A stretch of 64,000 bases of DNA from Kluyvera cryocrescens NBRC 102467 (GCF_001571285.1 NZ_BCTM01000014.1:109104-173103), one strand, 5' to 3'; shown: positions 27,848 to 39,050, counted from the stretch's first letter. Notes: generated from the letters alone by a model not told the origin. Numbers and translations: made by a program.

Positions 27848-30800
27848 TTATTCCGGTTTCTCTTTCAGCGGGAAGCGTCTGCGCACCAGCACGAAGAATA
27901 ACGGAACGAAGAAAATCGCCAGTATAGTCGCTGAGACCATCCCGCCAACCACGCCGGTACCTACCGCATGTTGGCCTCCGGATCCTGCACCGGTGGTGAG
28001 CGCCATCGGTAGAACGCCGAAAATAAAGGCCAGTGAAGTCATCAGAATCGGTCGCAGACGCTGGCGACAGGCTTCCAGAGTTGCCGACATTAAATCCTCG
28101 CCCTGTTGATTCCTTTCGTTAGCAAACTCAACGATCAGAATGGCGTTCTTCGCCGATAGCCCGATGACTGTAAGCAGCCCAACCTGGAAATAGACGTCAT
28201 TCTCCAGCCCGCGCATCCAGGTCGCTAGCAGCGCGCCAATGACCCCGAGAGGAACCACCAGCATCACGGAGAATGGCACGGACCAGCTTTCATACAGCGC
28301 AGCCAGACACAGGAACACGACCAGCAGTGAAATGGCGTACAGCGCCGGAGCCTGCGCGCCGGAGAGTCGTTCCTGATAGGACATCGCTGTCCACTCGAGG
28401 CCGAATCCGCTTGGCAACTGTTTCACCAGATTCTGCATCACGTCCATTGCCGTACCGGTACTTACGCCTGGCGCAGCTTCACCAATGATCTCGACGGCGG
28501 AATAACCGTTATAGCGCTCCAGGCGCGGTGAGCCGGTTTCCCAGCGCGAGGTCGCAAAGGCCGAGAAAGGCACCATCTGACCGGCGTTATTACGGACGTA
28601 CCACAGGTTGATATCATCCGGCAGCATGCGATATTTCGCGGCCGCCTGAACGTACACTTTCTTCACGCGGCCGCGATCCATAAAGTCGTTAACGTAGCTT
28701 GAGCCCCAGGCCGTTTGCAGCGTGTCGTTAATATCATCAATAGAAACGCCCAGCGCCTGCGCTTTGCGCTGATCGATGTCCACCTGCAGCTGCGGGCTAT
28801 CGTCCAGCCCGTTGTGGCGCACGCGGGTCAACTGTGGGTCTTTGCCCGCCAGCTCTAACAGCCGATCGCGGGCTGCCATTAGCGCATCGTGCCCGGCGCC
28901 GGCGTGATCCTGTAATTCCATATCAAAACCGGCTGAGCTGCCGAGGCCGCTAATAGCCGGTGGGCTACTCGCGAAAACGCGGGCTTCTTTAATCTTATTC
29001 AGCGCTTTGGTGGCTCGCTCAATGATGGCGAACGAGGTCCCGGTCGTGCTGTTTCGTTCATCCCAGTCCTTTAGGCGCACGAACATGCGGGCAACGTTCT
29101 GACCGTTACCGCCGGGGCCAGAGCCGATGGTGGCGAAAATAGAGGTAATATTGTCTTTTTCATTGTTGAAGAAATAGTCTTCAACCTGCGCGACTACCTT
29201 AAGCGTCTGCTGCTGAGTCGAGCCGCTTGGTAACTGCACGGAGGTGGTGAACATACCGCGGTCTTCCAGCGGCAGGAAAGAAGAGGGCAGGCGCAGGAAC
29301 AGGAACACCATGCCGCCTAAAAGCAGCACATAAATCAGCATCCAGCGCACGCTACGCTGAAGGATTTTCGCCACGCGGGACTCATAACGGCGCGAGCTGG
29401 CATCAAATTTTCTGTTAAACCAACCGAAGAAGCCTTTGGTACCGTGCGCTTCGCCTTTATGGATAGGTTTGAGGATTGTGGCGCACAGCGCGGGGGTCAG
29501 AATCATTGCCACCAGCACCGAGAGCACCATGGCCGATACGATAGTAATCGAGAACTGACGGTAGATTGCCCCGGTGGTACCGCCAAAGAAGGCCATTGGG
29601 ATGAATACCGCCGACAGCACCATGGCGATCCCCACCAGTGCGCCTTGAATCTGCCCCATCGATTTCCGCGTAGCCTGCCTTGGCGTAAGCCCTTCAGTAC
29701 TCATGATACGTTCGACGTTTTCGACTACCACGATGGCATCATCCACCAACAGCCCGATAGCAAGGACCATCGCGAACATCGTCAGGGTGTTAATACTGTA
29801 GCCAAAGGCGTAGAGGACGGAGAATGTCCCCATCAGCACCACCGGAACGGCGATCGTCGGAATCAGCGTGGCGCGGAAGTTTTGCAGGAACAGGTACATC
29901 ACCAGGAATACCAGCAGTACGGCTTCCAGCAGGGTCTTTACAACATCTTTAATCGAGGCCTTGACGAACGAGGTGGTCTCGTAGGCGACTTTGTATTCCA
30001 GCCCGTGAGGGAAATACTGTTTGAGTTCATCCAGTCGCTGGATAACGCGCTCGGCGGTGGCCATTTCGTTGGCGCCGGAAGCTAGCTTGATACCCAGACC
30101 GGAGGCCGGGTTACGGTTATAGCGGCTGAGATAATCGTATTTTTCCGCCCCCATCTCCACGGTGGCGACATCGCCGAGCGTGACCTGCGAACCGTCCTGG
30201 TTGACGCGCAGGGTGATATTGCGAAACTCTTCTGGCGTTTGCAGCAAAGACTGGGCGTTGATGGTGGCGTTGAGCGCCTGATTATCAATCGACGGTGTAC
30301 CGCCGAGCTGGCCGACCGCAATCTGCGCGTTCTGCGATTTTATGGCGCTGGTGATATCGTCGGCGGTGAGCTGGAAACTATTGAGTTTGGCCGGATCGAG
30401 CCAGATTCGCATCGAGTACTGAGAGCCGTAGGCATCGATATCACCCACGCCGTCCACGCGGCTTATCGGATCCTGAATGTTACTGGCGACATAATCGGAG
30501 ATATCTTGCTTATCCATGCTGCCATCGGTGGAGACAAAAGCGATGGTCAGAATGTTGGTATCACCGGTTTTACGCACCGTGACGCCCTGGGTTTGTACCG
30601 CCTGTGGCAATTTATTCATGGCGGTTTGCAGCTGGTTTTGCACCTGCTGTACGGCTTCGTCCGGATCGGTGCCTGCGACAAAGCTCAGCGTAATGCTGGC
30701 CTGGCCGGTGGCACTGCTCTGCGACGACATGTACATCAGGTTATCGATACCGGTCATGTTCTGCTCGATAACCTGCGTGACGGTATTTTCCAGCGTCTGC

Positions 30801-30961
30801 GCGGAGGCCCCTGGATAGTTGGCGGTCACGCGCACGTTGGGTGGTGCGAGGTCGGGATATTGCTCAACGGGTAATGAAAAAATAGCCAGCGCACCGGTCA
30901 GGCACAATAAGATTGCCAGCACCCAGGCAAAAATGGGGCGATCGATAAAGAAATTCGCCAT
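27848..30961 (-). CDS. acrD: RND efflux permease AcrD
   Basis: Inner-membrane proton-driven pump of the HAE1 RND family that exports aminoglycosides and other polar drugs with AcrA and TolC. At 1037 residues it equals E. coli AcrD and follows its sequence more closely than AcrB. Twelve transmembrane segments are arranged as 1+5 twice. The proton-relay aspartates are in [14 protein letters not shown] and the lysine in the [12 protein letters not shown] segment. It ends [11 protein letters not shown]. Monocistronic, divergent from aegA, with no adapter gene beside it, as in E. coli. A BaeR-like box about 75 bp upstream suggests envelope-stress induction by BaeSR. Confidence 0.96.
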   Translation of the reverse strand: MANFFIDRPIFAWVLAILLCLTGALAIFSLPVEQYPDLAPPNVRVTANYPGASAQTLENTVTQVIEQNMTGIDNLMYMSSQSSATGQASITLSFVAGTDPDEAVQQVQNQLQTAMNKLPQAVQTQGVTVRKTGDTNILTIAFVSTDGSMDKQDISDYVASNIQDPISRVDGVGDIDAYGSQYSMRIWLDPAKLNSFQLTADDITSAIKSQNAQIAVGQLGGTPSIDNQALNATINAQSLLQTPEEFRNITLRVNQDGSQVTLGDVATVEMGAEKYDYLSRYNRNPASGLGIKLASGANEMATAERVIQRLDELKQYFPHGLEYKVAYETTSFVKASIKDVVKTLLEAVLLVFLVMYLFLQNFRATLIPTIAVPVVLMGTFSVLYAFGYSINTLTMFAMVLAIGLLVDDAIVVVENVERIMSTEGLTPRQATRKSMGQIQGALVGIAMVLSAVFIPMAFFGGTTGAIYRQFSITIVSAMVLSVLVAMILTPALCATILKPIHKGEAHGTKGFFGWFNRKFDASSRRYESRVAKILQRSVRWMLIYVLLLGGMVFLFLRLPSSFLPLEDRGMFTTSVQLPSGSTQQQTLKVVAQVEDYFFNNEKDNITSIFATIGSGPGGNGQNVARMFVRLKDWDERNSTTGTSFAIIERATKALNKIKEARVFASSPPAISGLGSSAGFDMELQDHAGAGHDALMAARDRLLELAGKDPQLTRVRHNGLDDSPQLQVDIDQRKAQALGVSIDDINDTLQTAWGSSYVNDFMDRGRVKKVYVQAAAKYRMLPDDINLWYVRNNAGQMVPFSAFATSRWETGSPRLERYNGYSAVEIIGEAAPGVSTGTAMDVMQNLVKQLPSGFGLEWTAMSYQERLSGAQAPALYAISLLVVFLCLAALYESWSVPFSVMLVVPLGVIGALLATWMRGLENDVYFQVGLLTVIGLSAKNAILIVEFANERNQQGEDLMSATLEACRQRLRPILMTSLAFIFGVLPMALTTGAGSGGQHAVGTGVVGGMVSATILAIFFVPLFFVLVRRRFPLKEKPE

Positions 30962-31288
30962 CAGGATCCGGACCTCATGTTATTCGTTTTTATACGTACT
31001 GATTTGCGTCAAACACTGTAGCCGTATGGCTGTCAGCAAACGTGGAGAAAAAAAGGAGATAATGTAAATTATCGTGCCGCTTTACCGTAACGATTTGCGC
31101 ATCCTTACGCAGCCCGACGGCGGCTGCATGAAACGTAATTTCATTTAAGCTGAAATTTATTGATCTGCCACATCATACCGGTAAATAGTCCCCTTTTCTG
31201 GGCAATTGGACATTGCCTGTACGGGGATTCCTCGGCTAATAAATAGAACCTATAAATATAAGGTTTTATAACCATAGGCTGAGAATGT
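30962..31288. other. acrD/aegA divergent regulatory region; narQ absent
   Basis: No gene is seen in these 327 bp. In E. coli K-12 the sensor kinase gene narQ lies here. The space holds a BaeR-like box (31035-31052), the palindrome GATAAT-GTAA-ATTATC (31058-31073) on the acrD side, and an AT-rich palindrome AACCT-N9-AGGTT (31247-31265) just before aegA. Confidence 0.6.
31035..31052 (-). promoter_or_regulatory. BaeR-like box upstream of acrD
   Basis: On the minus strand TTTTTCTCCACGTTTGCT matches 14 of 18 positions of the published BaeR box TTTTTCTCCATDATTGGC, including the first ten. It lies about 75 bp upstream of the acrD start, where BaeR control is known in E. coli and Salmonella. Confidence 0.6.
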
Positions 31289-33271
31289 ATGAACCGTTTT
31301 ATTCGGGTGGATAGCCAAAAATGTATTGGATGTAAGGCATGCGAAGTTGCCTGCGTAATGTCGCATAACGAAGAACAGCACGTCCTTAACGTATCACAGT
31401 TTGTTCCGCGGATTACGGTTGTCAAAATGAACAACCAGCGCGGTGCCGCAACGTGTCACCATTGCGAAGACGCGCCCTGCGCCCGGAGCTGCCCAAATGG
31501 TGCAATACGCCAGGCGGATGACGCGATTCTGGTCGATCAGGCGAAGTGTATTGGCTGTAAATCCTGCGCGGTTGCTTGCCCATTTGGCACGATGCAAATT
31601 GTCCTGACCCCGGCGAAAGATGGGCGGGTAAAAGCCAGCGCCCATAAATGCGATCTTTGCCACGATCGCCCGGCGGGCCCGGCGTGTGTGGAAAACTGTC
31701 CGGCTGACGCGCTGCAGCTAATGACGAGCCAACAGCTGGCCAATATCGCCAGCGCGCGTCGCCTGCAAACCGCTTGCCGTGAGGCGCAGCCGTGGCACAG
31801 CGATACTCGGGGCACGGCCTCGCAGCCGGTACGCAGCAAAATAGAGCAGATGGCGGCAACTCTTCCGCGCGGTGAAGCCGACAAGCTGAATTTGGCCGCG
31901 CGCAAAACCGGTTTTGCTGAAATTTATCTGCCGCTGCGTGAAGAACAGGCGCTGCAGGCGTCATCACGTTGTCTGACCTGCGGCGAACATAGCATTTGCG
32001 AATGGACCTGCCCGCTGCATAACCATATACCGCAGTGGATTGAACACGTTAAGGCCGGGAATATTGAGGCGGCGGTTGAGCTATCGCATCAGACCAACCC
32101 GCTTCCGGAAATCACCGGGCGTGTCTGCCCGCAGGACCGGCTTTGTGAAGGAGCCTGTACTATTCGTGATGAGCACGGCGCGGTGACCATTGGCAATATT
32201 GAACGCTATATCTCCGATCGCGCGCTGGCCAAAGGTTGGCGTCCGACGATGGGGCATATCGCGAGCAGCGGTAAGCGGGTGGCAATTATTGGCGCCGGCC
32301 CGGCGGGCTTGGCCTGTGCGGATATTCTGGTGCGACAGGGTGTTGAAGCGGTGGTGTTTGACCGTCATCCGGAAATTGGCGGCCTGCTGACTTTCGGAAT
32401 TCCGTCCTTCAAGCTGGATAAATCGCTGATGGCCCGTCGTCGTGAAATTTTCAGCGAGATGGGGATTCGATTTGAGCTGAACTGTGAGGTTGGTAAAGAC
32501 GTTATGCTGAGCACGCTGCTTGATGAGTTCGATGCCGTCTTTGTTGGCGTGGGAACCTACCGTTCGATGAAAGCGGATCTGCCCAACGAAGACGCCCCCG
32601 GCGTCTACGATGCCCTGCCGTTCCTGATTGCCAATACCAAAAATGTGATGGGCCTGCCCGAGTTGGACGACGAGCCGTATATCAATACCCAAGGGTTAAA
32701 CGTGGTGGTGCTTGGCGGCGGCGATACGGCGATGGACTGCGTGCGTACCGCGCTGCGCCACGGTGCGCAGAAGGTCACCTGCGCCTATCGCCGCGATGAA
32801 GCCAATATGCCGGGCTCGAAAAAAGAGGTCAAAAACGCGAAGGAAGAGGGCGCGGAGTTTGAATTTAACGTCCAGCCGGTCACGCTGGAGCTGGATGACA
32901 AAGGACGCGTGAGCGGTATCCGATTCCTGCGCACTCAGCTAGGTGAGCCGGACAGCAACGGGCGCCGTCGTCCTATGCCCATCGCGGGCAGCGAGTTTGT
33001 GATGCCTGCTGATGCGGTGATCATGGCCTTTGGTTTTCATCCGCACGGAATGCCGTGGTTGAATGCACAAGGCGTTGAGGTGGACGACTGGGGGCGCATC
33101 CGGGCGAATGTCAATTCTCGCTTCCGTTATCAGACCAGCAACCCGAAAATTTTCGCCGGTGGCGATGCGGTACGCGGCGCGGATTTAGTGGTTACCGCGA
33201 TGGCAGAAGGTCGCCACGCGGCGCAGGGGATCCTCGAGTGGCTGGAGGTGAAAATCACCCGCGCACATTGA
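31289..33271 (+). CDS. aegA: iron-sulfur oxidoreductase AegA
   Basis: A 660-residue fusion, similar throughout to E. coli AegA (659). The N-terminal HycB/DmsB-like ferredoxin part (about 1-150) has four [4Fe-4S] cysteine clusters (CIGCKACEVAC, CHHCEDAPCARSC, CIGCKSCAVAC, CDLC). The C-terminal glutamate-synthase-small-subunit-like part (about 200-655) has further Fe-S cysteines, an FAD site (IGAGPAGLACAD) and an NAD(P) site (VLGGGDTAMDC). In E. coli AegA has been linked to formate-dependent anaerobic urate degradation. Divergent from acrD, followed by nudK 58 bp downstream. Confidence 0.94.
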   Translation: MNRFIRVDSQKCIGCKACEVACVMSHNEEQHVLNVSQFVPRITVVKMNNQRGAATCHHCEDAPCARSCPNGAIRQADDAILVDQAKCIGCKSCAVACPFGTMQIVLTPAKDGRVKASAHKCDLCHDRPAGPACVENCPADALQLMTSQQLANIASARRLQTACREAQPWHSDTRGTASQPVRSKIEQMAATLPRGEADKLNLAARKTGFAEIYLPLREEQALQASSRCLTCGEHSICEWTCPLHNHIPQWIEHVKAGNIEAAVELSHQTNPLPEITGRVCPQDRLCEGACTIRDEHGAVTIGNIERYISDRALAKGWRPTMGHIASSGKRVAIIGAGPAGLACADILVRQGVEAVVFDRHPEIGGLLTFGIPSFKLDKSLMARRREIFSEMGIRFELNCEVGKDVMLSTLLDEFDAVFVGVGTYRSMKADLPNEDAPGVYDALPFLIANTKNVMGLPELDDEPYINTQGLNVVVLGGGDTAMDCVRTALRHGAQKVTCAYRRDEANMPGSKKEVKNAKEEGAEFEFNVQPVTLELDDKGRVSGIRFLRTQLGEPDSNGRRRPMPIAGSEFVMPADAVIMAFGFHPHGMPWLNAQGVEVDDWGRIRANVNSRFRYQTSNPKIFAGGDAVRGADLVVTAMAEGRHAAQGILEWLEVKITRAH

Positions 33272-33329
33272 CGCTACCCCAGCCTCGCGGCGTAATATGG
33301 TGCATTCGTATTATCGCCGTGGGGCCTGA

Positions 33330-33905
33330 ATGTCGATTCACATCAACGTTATCAAAGATAAAATCCTCTCTGAGAACTACTTCGTTCTGCGCAATATTAC
33401 CTACGATTTAACCCAGCGGGATGGGCAGGTTGTTCAGCACAAACGTGAGGTTTACGACCGCGGCAATGGCGCCACCGTCCTGCTGTACAACAGTCAAAAA
33501 CAGAGCGTAGTACTGGTTCGCCAGTTTCGGGTTGCGACCTGGGTTAACGGCAACGCCGATGGGATGCTGATTGAAACCTGCGCTGGACTGTTGGACGACG
33601 ACGAGCCAGAGGATTGCATCCGCAAAGAGGCGATAGAAGAGACCGGCTACCAGGTGAAAAACGTGCGTAAAGTTTTTCAGCTGTATATGTCGCCGGGCGG
33701 CGTAACGGAAATTGTGCACTTCTTTATCGCCGAATATGACGATAGCCTGCGTGAAAATGAGGGCGGCGGGGTTGAAGATGAAGCAATCGACGTGCTGGAA
33801 CTGCCGTTTAGCCAGGCGCTAACGATGATTCGCCAGGGCCAAATTTGCGACGGTAAGACGGTGATTTTGCTTCAATATCTGCAAAATTCGGGCCTTATGG
33901 CGTAA
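33330..33905 (+). CDS. nudK: GDP-mannose pyrophosphatase NudK
   Basis: Nudix hydrolase that splits GDP-mannose to GMP and mannose 1-phosphate. At 191 residues it equals E. coli NudK (YffH). The Nudix box occupies residues 86-109; Lys replaces the usual Arg of the REUxEE core ([10 protein letters not shown]), as in E. coli. The dimer-swapped N-terminal strand segment ([17 protein letters not shown]) is present. It follows aegA and precedes ypfG, the K-12 order. Confidence 0.95.
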   Translation: MSIHINVIKDKILSENYFVLRNITYDLTQRDGQVVQHKREVYDRGNGATVLLYNSQKQSVVLVRQFRVATWVNGNADGMLIETCAGLLDDDEPEDCIRKEAIEETGYQVKNVRKVFQLYMSPGGVTEIVHFFIAEYDDSLRENEGGGVEDEAIDVLELPFSQALTMIRQGQICDGKTVILLQYLQNSGLMA

Positions 33906-34010
33906 TTTTTGGCGCTGCTCAATCCGACAAATCCGATTGAGCATTGCCGCTCCGCTGGCGAATATACCCCCAGTAAGTTGATGCTTTTTTCTTCTGGGGT
34001 CGTACCGTCC

Positions 34011-35060
34011 ATGCGTTATCGCATTTTCCTTTTTTTCTTCTGCATCGGGTTGCTCCCGACGTCGTTGACGTGGGCGGCCCCGGCGCAGCAGCTTTTTTCT
34101 GACTGGTTAGTTACCTGCAATAACCAGAATTTCTGCGTGACCCGAAACGTCGGACTTCATCACGGTTTGGTGATGACGCTCAGTCGTAGCGCCGGCGCGC
34201 ATACTGATGCGCAGCTGCGCATTGAGCTGGGTGGGCTGGTGAATCCGGTGGCGGCGGTGCCAGCCATTGAGCCACGTCTGCTACTCGATGGTAATCCCTT
34301 GAAGCTGGACGGCGAACACTGGAAGATTCAGCCGAAGCTGGTGACCACCGGCGATAGCGCGACCATTGATGCTTTTTTACAGCAAATTCAGGACGCGAGT
34401 GCGATCACGCTGGTGAAAGGGGTCCAGGTGATGTCGCTTCAGGGGCTGAAAGCCGCACTGTTGTTTATTGATGCCCAGCAAAAGCGCGTAGGCAATGAAA
34501 CCGCGTGGATCCGCAAAGGCGACGAGCCGCCGTTAAGCGTGCCGCCCGCACCGCCGTTAAAGTCGGTGGCGAAGGTGAATCCGGTTCCGACGCCTTTAGG
34601 CCACGATGAGTACAACGATCTGCTCGATTTCGGGACCTGGCGGATGAACAACAACCAATGCTCGCTGGAGCCTTTACGCCGGGAAGTGTGGATAACCGCT
34701 CTGACCGACGATAAAGCCTTAATGATGACCAGCTGCGAGTCCGGTGCCTATAACACCATTTACCGCGCGTGGCTGGTGTCGCGGAAAAAGCCGTTTATCA
34801 CCACCCCCATTCGACTACGCCTGCCTTTCCTGCCCAGCGGCCGCGAAGGGCGCGATATTGAACTGGTGAATCTGACTTTCAACGAAAAAAGCCGTGAACT
34901 GATCACGCTGGAGAAAGGGCGTGGGCTAGGGGATTGCGGCGTCCAGACGCGCTGGCGGTTTGACGGCCAGCGTTTCCGGCTGGTGCGCTATGCCGCGCAG
35001 CCGCAGTGCGACAACTGGCAGGGCGCAGACGCCTGGGCCACTCAGTGGGTCTCCGGTTAG
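34011..35060 (+). CDS. ypfG: DUF1176 periplasmic protein YpfG
   Basis: A 349-residue protein of the DUF1176 family, close to E. coli YpfG (347). An in-frame TTG at 33909 would give 383 residues, but the ATG at 34011 starts a clean Sec signal peptide (MRYRIFLFFFCIGLLPTSL, cleavage after TWAA), so that start is preferred. The mature part has conserved cysteines (SDWLVTCNNQNFCVTR, NQCSLEP, GDCGVQTRW) that probably pair as disulfides. Function unknown. Its stop overlaps the stop of the convergent EthD-domain gene by 3-4 nt. Confidence 0.9.
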   Translation: MRYRIFLFFFCIGLLPTSLTWAAPAQQLFSDWLVTCNNQNFCVTRNVGLHHGLVMTLSRSAGAHTDAQLRIELGGLVNPVAAVPAIEPRLLLDGNPLKLDGEHWKIQPKLVTTGDSATIDAFLQQIQDASAITLVKGVQVMSLQGLKAALLFIDAQQKRVGNETAWIRKGDEPPLSVPPAPPLKSVAKVNPVPTPLGHDEYNDLLDFGTWRMNNNQCSLEPLRREVWITALTDDKALMMTSCESGAYNTIYRAWLVSRKKPFITTPIRLRLPFLPSGREGRDIELVNLTFNEKSRELITLEKGRGLGDCGVQTRWRFDGQRFRLVRYAAQPQCDNWQGADAWATQWVSG

Positions 35061-35386
35061 CGTTTTCTAATTTCCGTAATGTAGGTCACGGCAACATGGG
35101 CGGCAAAATTGGGCACATCGTCGAAGGCCTGCTGGCCAACCGGTGAGCTAAAGGCTGCCATCGCCTCTTCCATTGAATCGAACCAGAGCTCCGAGAACCC
35201 GTCGATAGGAGAGTCTGGATAGACCCGGCGATCGATGGGATTCAGCACATAGCTACGCAGCCCCGGTAGCTTCAGGGCGATTTTGCTGTGCACCTCCTGC
35301 CAATGCGCAATAAATTCCTCAAAGCTTTGCCCCTCTTTTTTCGTCAGCAGGCCGACATGTTTAAAACCATTTACCGTCGTCATCAT
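35057..35386 (-). CDS. EthD-domain protein (dimeric ferredoxin-like fold)
   Basis: A 109-residue protein with the EthD/ABM-type alpha+beta barrel pattern: an N-terminal strand GFKHVGLLTKKEG, the helix FIAHWQEVHSKIALKLPG with the conserved H-W-x-x-x-H region, and a C-terminal FDDVPNFAAH-VAVTYITEI. Homologues take part in ether degradation or aromatic catabolism, or are of unknown role, so no reaction can be assigned. It is divergent from a LysR-type regulator gene and has a palindrome (35404-35421) 18 bp upstream. The pair is inserted between ypfG and maeB, where K-12 has tktB-talA. Confidence 0.75.
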   Translation of the reverse strand: MMTTVNGFKHVGLLTKKEGQSFEEFIAHWQEVHSKIALKLPGLRSYVLNPIDRRVYPDSPIDGFSELWFDSMEEAMAAFSSPVGQQAFDDVPNFAAHVAVTYITEIRKR

Positions 35387-35403
35387 TCACTCCACTGTTG
35401 ATA

Positions 35404-35421
35404 ATGATGTATTAACATCAT
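35404..35421. promoter_or_regulatory. operator-like palindrome between EthD and LysR genes
   Basis: ATGATGT-ATTA-ACATCAT is a perfect 7+4+7 inverted repeat 18 bp upstream of the EthD-domain gene. A T-N11-A-type site here would suit the divergent LysR regulator. Confidence 0.5.
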
Positions 35422-35610
35422 GATTAATTTAACGATTTAAGATGATGGCTTAACGGGCCCGCTTTGCCACATGATGGGCGTTAGCCATCACGAGGTGTAC
35501 TATGATTGATTTAGTTAGAACGATAAATAGGGGTTTTGTCGCCTTTTTGTAGACATAAATTCTCCAATGCGTTACAGCATAGGCATTCTTCATTCATCAG
35601 GCCTTGAGCG

Positions 35611-36522
35611 ATGCGTACAACCGATAATCTTGGCGGGATCACCGCCTTTGTGACGACGGCACAACTGGGGAGCTTCACCGCGGCGGCGGAGCGGCTGGGG
35701 TTGACCAAATCCGCGGTGGGAAAAAGCGTCGGCCGGCTTGAGGCGCGCCTGGGACTCAAGCTGCTTCACCGCTCCACGCGGCGGCTAAGTCTGACGCCGG
35801 ATGGCGAAACGTTTTTGGCACGTTGCCAGCAGGCTATCGATATTCTTGCGCAGGCCGAAGCGGAGCTGACGTCACACGTCGTGGAGCCCTCAGGGCGTCT
35901 GCGGGTTGATCTCCCCTCGGCCTTCGGACGACAGCGTATCCTGCCGGTGCTGTTATCCATTGTTAGCCAGTATCCGGCGCTCACGCTCACCGTCACCTTC
36001 AGCGAACGTTTTGTGGATCTGATTGAAGAGGGCATCGATCTGGTGGTGCGCATTGGCGAACTGGCGGATAGCAGTGGCCTGGTGGCCCGGCGTTTAACGA
36101 CGCAAAAATTGGTTGTCTGCGCGGCGCCGGACTATCTCCAGCGGCACGGTGAGCCGAACATTCCCGATGATATCTCTGAACACCATTGCGTAATTGGCTT
36201 TCGCCGCCATCAGCCAATTTATTGGTTGTTTAAAGAGAGCAGTGGGCAGACCGTCCGTTTGGCACCGCCTGCTACGTTTGAATTCGCTGACGGTGACGCC
36301 ATGCTCGCGGCGACGTTGGCGGGATGCGGTCTGTCGCAGTTACCGCGTTGGCTGGTGAGAGAATACCTTCAGCGTGGCGAATTAGTCGAAGTGTTAACGG
36401 AAAATGCCGGAGGGGAAATGCCGATCAGCGTTATCTGGCCGCAGAATCGTCAGCCGCTACCGAAAGTCCGTTACGTCATTGATGAGCTGATCCGCGTCGC
36501 GGGGGAAGGCCGTCTGGACTAA
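35611..36522 (+). CDS. LysR-family transcriptional regulator
   Basis: A 303-residue LysR-type protein. The winged HTH lies at about residues 9-65 (GSFTAAAERLGLTKSAVGKSVGRLEARLG), and the effector-binding domain at about 92-300 starts with GRLRVDLPSAFGRQ. It belongs to the large CrgA-like/DsdC-like subgroup of regulators with QLPRWLV near residue 247. Usually such proteins control the divergent neighbour, here the EthD-domain gene. Ligand unknown. The gene is not in the K-12 order at this position. Confidence 0.85.
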   Translation: MRTTDNLGGITAFVTTAQLGSFTAAAERLGLTKSAVGKSVGRLEARLGLKLLHRSTRRLSLTPDGETFLARCQQAIDILAQAEAELTSHVVEPSGRLRVDLPSAFGRQRILPVLLSIVSQYPALTLTVTFSERFVDLIEEGIDLVVRIGELADSSGLVARRLTTQKLVVCAAPDYLQRHGEPNIPDDISEHHCVIGFRRHQPIYWLFKESSGQTVRLAPPATFEFADGDAMLAATLAGCGLSQLPRWLVREYLQRGELVEVLTENAGGEMPISVIWPQNRQPLPKVRYVIDELIRVAGEGRLD

Positions 36523-36767
36523 CGTCATGTCAGTTTGGTTATGGACGGCATAACGAAAAAGCATAGCCGGAAATCATGATCTTGCTACCGATAGTTGATA
36601 ACATACGAATAATAAATAAATAACAAAACATGGTGTGTTCGCAAGAGTATGGCAGCCTTCAAAGTTTACCGGGCGGTCAAAGGCGATACTAGGCGCTTCT
36701 TTCGGGAGTGCATCAGGAACGTCATTGCGCTTCACCCTTTTAGTTCGATACGTGAAAGGAACCCTAA

Positions 36768-39047
36768 ATGGACGACCAATTAAAACAAAGTGCCCTCGAT
36801 TTTCATGAATTCCCCATTCCAGGAAAAATTCAGGTAGTCCCAACCAAACCGTTAGCAACCCAGCGCGATCTGGCTCTGGCCTATTCGCCGGGCGTTGCGG
36901 CACCGTGTCTGGAAATCGAAAAAGATCCGCTGGCGGCGTACAAGTATACGGCGCGGGGTAACCTGGTCGCAGTGGTATCAAACGGCACTGCCGTACTGGG
37001 TTTAGGGAATATCGGCGCGCTGGCCGGTAAACCTGTCATGGAAGGTAAGGGCGTTTTGTTCAAGAAATTTGCCGGTATCGACGTTTTCGATATCGAAGTG
37101 GACGAGCTCAATCCCGATAAATTCATTGATGTTGTGGCGGCGCTGGAACCGACCTTTGGCGGTATCAACCTCGAAGATATTAAAGCGCCGGAATGCTTCT
37201 ACATTGAGCAGAAGCTGCGCGAACGCATGAATATTCCGGTATTCCACGACGATCAGCACGGTACCGCGATCATCAGCACCGCCGCAATTCTTAACGGTCT
37301 GCGCGTGGTCGAGAAAAACATCTCTGACGTTCGGATGGTGGTGTCCGGCGCGGGTGCGGCAGCAATTGCCTGTATGAACCTGCTGGTGGCGCTGGGAATG
37401 CAGAAACACAATATTGTGGTCTGCGACTCTAAAGGCGTTATTTACGAAGGCCGCGAGCCGAATATGGCGGAAACCAAAGCCGCCTACGCCGTGCGGGATG
37501 ACGGTAAACGTACGCTGGACGATGTGATTGCGGATGCGGATATCTTCCTTGGCTGCTCTGGCCCGAAAGTACTGACCCAGGAGATGGTCAAGAAGATGGC
37601 ACGTGCGCCGATGATCCTGGCGCTGGCCAATCCAGAGCCGGAAATTCTGCCGCCGCTGGCGAAAGAAGTACGCCCGGACGCCATCATTTGTACCGGTCGC
37701 TCTGACTATCCAAACCAGGTGAACAACGTGCTGTGCTTCCCGTTCATCTTCCGCGGCGCGCTGGACGTTGGCGCAACCGCGATCAACGAAGAGATGAAGC
37801 TGGCGGCTGTCCACGCTATTGCTGAACTGGCGCACGCGGAGCAGAGCGAAGTGGTTGCCTCAGCATACGGTGACCAGGATCTGAGCTTTGGCCCGGAATA
37901 CATTATTCCAAAACCGTTCGATCCGCGCCTGATCGTGAAGATCGCCCCGGCGGTCGCAAAAGCGGCGATGGACTCCGGCGTAGCCAATCGTCCAATTGCC
38001 GATTTTGATGCCTACATCGAGAAGCTGAGCGAGTTCGTCTACAAAACGAACCTGTTCATGAAACCGATTTTCTCCCAGGCACGTAAAGAGCCAAAACGTA
38101 TCGTGCTGGCGGAAGGCGAAGATAACCGCGTGCTGCATGCGACGCAGGAGCTGGTGACGCTGGGCCTGGCGAAACCGATTCTGATTGGTCGTCCGAGCGT
38201 CATCGAAATGCGTATTCAGAAGCTGGGCCTGCAGATTAAGCCGGGCGTCGACTTTGAAATCGTTAACAACGAGTCTGACCCGCGCTTTAAAGAGTACTGG
38301 CAGGAATACTACAGTCTGATGAAGCGTCGCGGCATTACGCAAGAGCAGGCGCAGCGTGAGATGATCAGCAATACCACCGCCATCGGTGCCATTATGGTTC
38401 AGCGCGGCGAAGCGGACGGGATGATCTGCGGCACCATCGGTGACTACCATGAGCACTTCAAGGTGATTAAACCGCTGTTTGGCTATCGTGACGGCGTTCA
38501 TACCGCCGGGGCCATGAACGCGCTGCTGCTGCCAAGCGGCAACACCTTCATTGCCGATACCTACGTCAACAACGATCCAACGCCGGATGAGATTGCTGAA
38601 ATTACCCTGATGGCGGCAGAAACCGTACGCCGCTTCGGTATCGAGCCGCGCGTCGCGCTGCTGTCACACTCCAACTTCGGCTCTTCCGACTGCCCGTCGG
38701 CCAGCAAAATGCGCGATGCATTAGAGCTGGTGAAAGCGCGTGCGCCTGAGCTGATGATTGATGGCGAAATGCACGGTGATGCTGCGCTGGTTGAGAGCAT
38801 TCGCAACGATCGTATGCCGGATAGCCCGCTGAAAGGCTCCGCCAATATCCTGGTGATGCCGAATATGGAAGCGGCGCGTATCAGCTACAACCTGCTGCGC
38901 GTTTCGAGCGCCGAAGGCGTGACCGTTGGGCCGGTGCTGATGGGCGTGGCAAAACCGGTGCACGTGCTGACGCCAATTGCCTCCGTTCGCCGTATCGTCA
39001 ATATGGTGGCGCTGGCGGTGGTTGAAGCGCAGACTCAGCCGCTGTAA
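36768..39047 (+). CDS. maeB: NADP-dependent malic enzyme MaeB
   Basis: Converts malate to pyruvate and CO2, making NADPH. At 759 residues it equals E. coli MaeB. The N-terminal malic domain (about 1-165, with [13 protein letters not shown] and FHDDQHGTA), NAD(P)-binding domain (about 170-405, [16 protein letters not shown]) and C-terminal phosphotransacetylase-like regulatory domain (about 430-759) are all intact. The last binds acetyl-CoA, an allosteric inhibitor in E. coli. It faces hemF over a shared terminator; the eut operon found between these genes in E. coli is absent. Confidence 0.97.
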   Translation: MDDQLKQSALDFHEFPIPGKIQVVPTKPLATQRDLALAYSPGVAAPCLEIEKDPLAAYKYTARGNLVAVVSNGTAVLGLGNIGALAGKPVMEGKGVLFKKFAGIDVFDIEVDELNPDKFIDVVAALEPTFGGINLEDIKAPECFYIEQKLRERMNIPVFHDDQHGTAIISTAAILNGLRVVEKNISDVRMVVSGAGAAAIACMNLLVALGMQKHNIVVCDSKGVIYEGREPNMAETKAAYAVRDDGKRTLDDVIADADIFLGCSGPKVLTQEMVKKMARAPMILALANPEPEILPPLAKEVRPDAIICTGRSDYPNQVNNVLCFPFIFRGALDVGATAINEEMKLAAVHAIAELAHAEQSEVVASAYGDQDLSFGPEYIIPKPFDPRLIVKIAPAVAKAAMDSGVANRPIADFDAYIEKLSEFVYKTNLFMKPIFSQARKEPKRIVLAEGEDNRVLHATQELVTLGLAKPILIGRPSVIEMRIQKLGLQIKPGVDFEIVNNESDPRFKEYWQEYYSLMKRRGITQEQAQREMISNTTAIGAIMVQRGEADGMICGTIGDYHEHFKVIKPLFGYRDGVHTAGAMNALLLPSGNTFIADTYVNNDPTPDEIAEITLMAAETVRRFGIEPRVALLSHSNFGSSDCPSASKMRDALELVKARAPELMIDGEMHGDAALVESIRNDRMPDSPLKGSANILVMPNMEAARISYNLLRVSSAEGVTVGPVLMGVAKPVHVLTPIASVRRIVNMVALAVVEAQTQPL

Positions 39048-39050
39048 AAC

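Noticed and set aside
33909..34010. TTG start for ypfG with 34 extra residues
   Set aside because: It places a polar sequence before a clear Sec signal peptide, which begins at the ATG at 34011.
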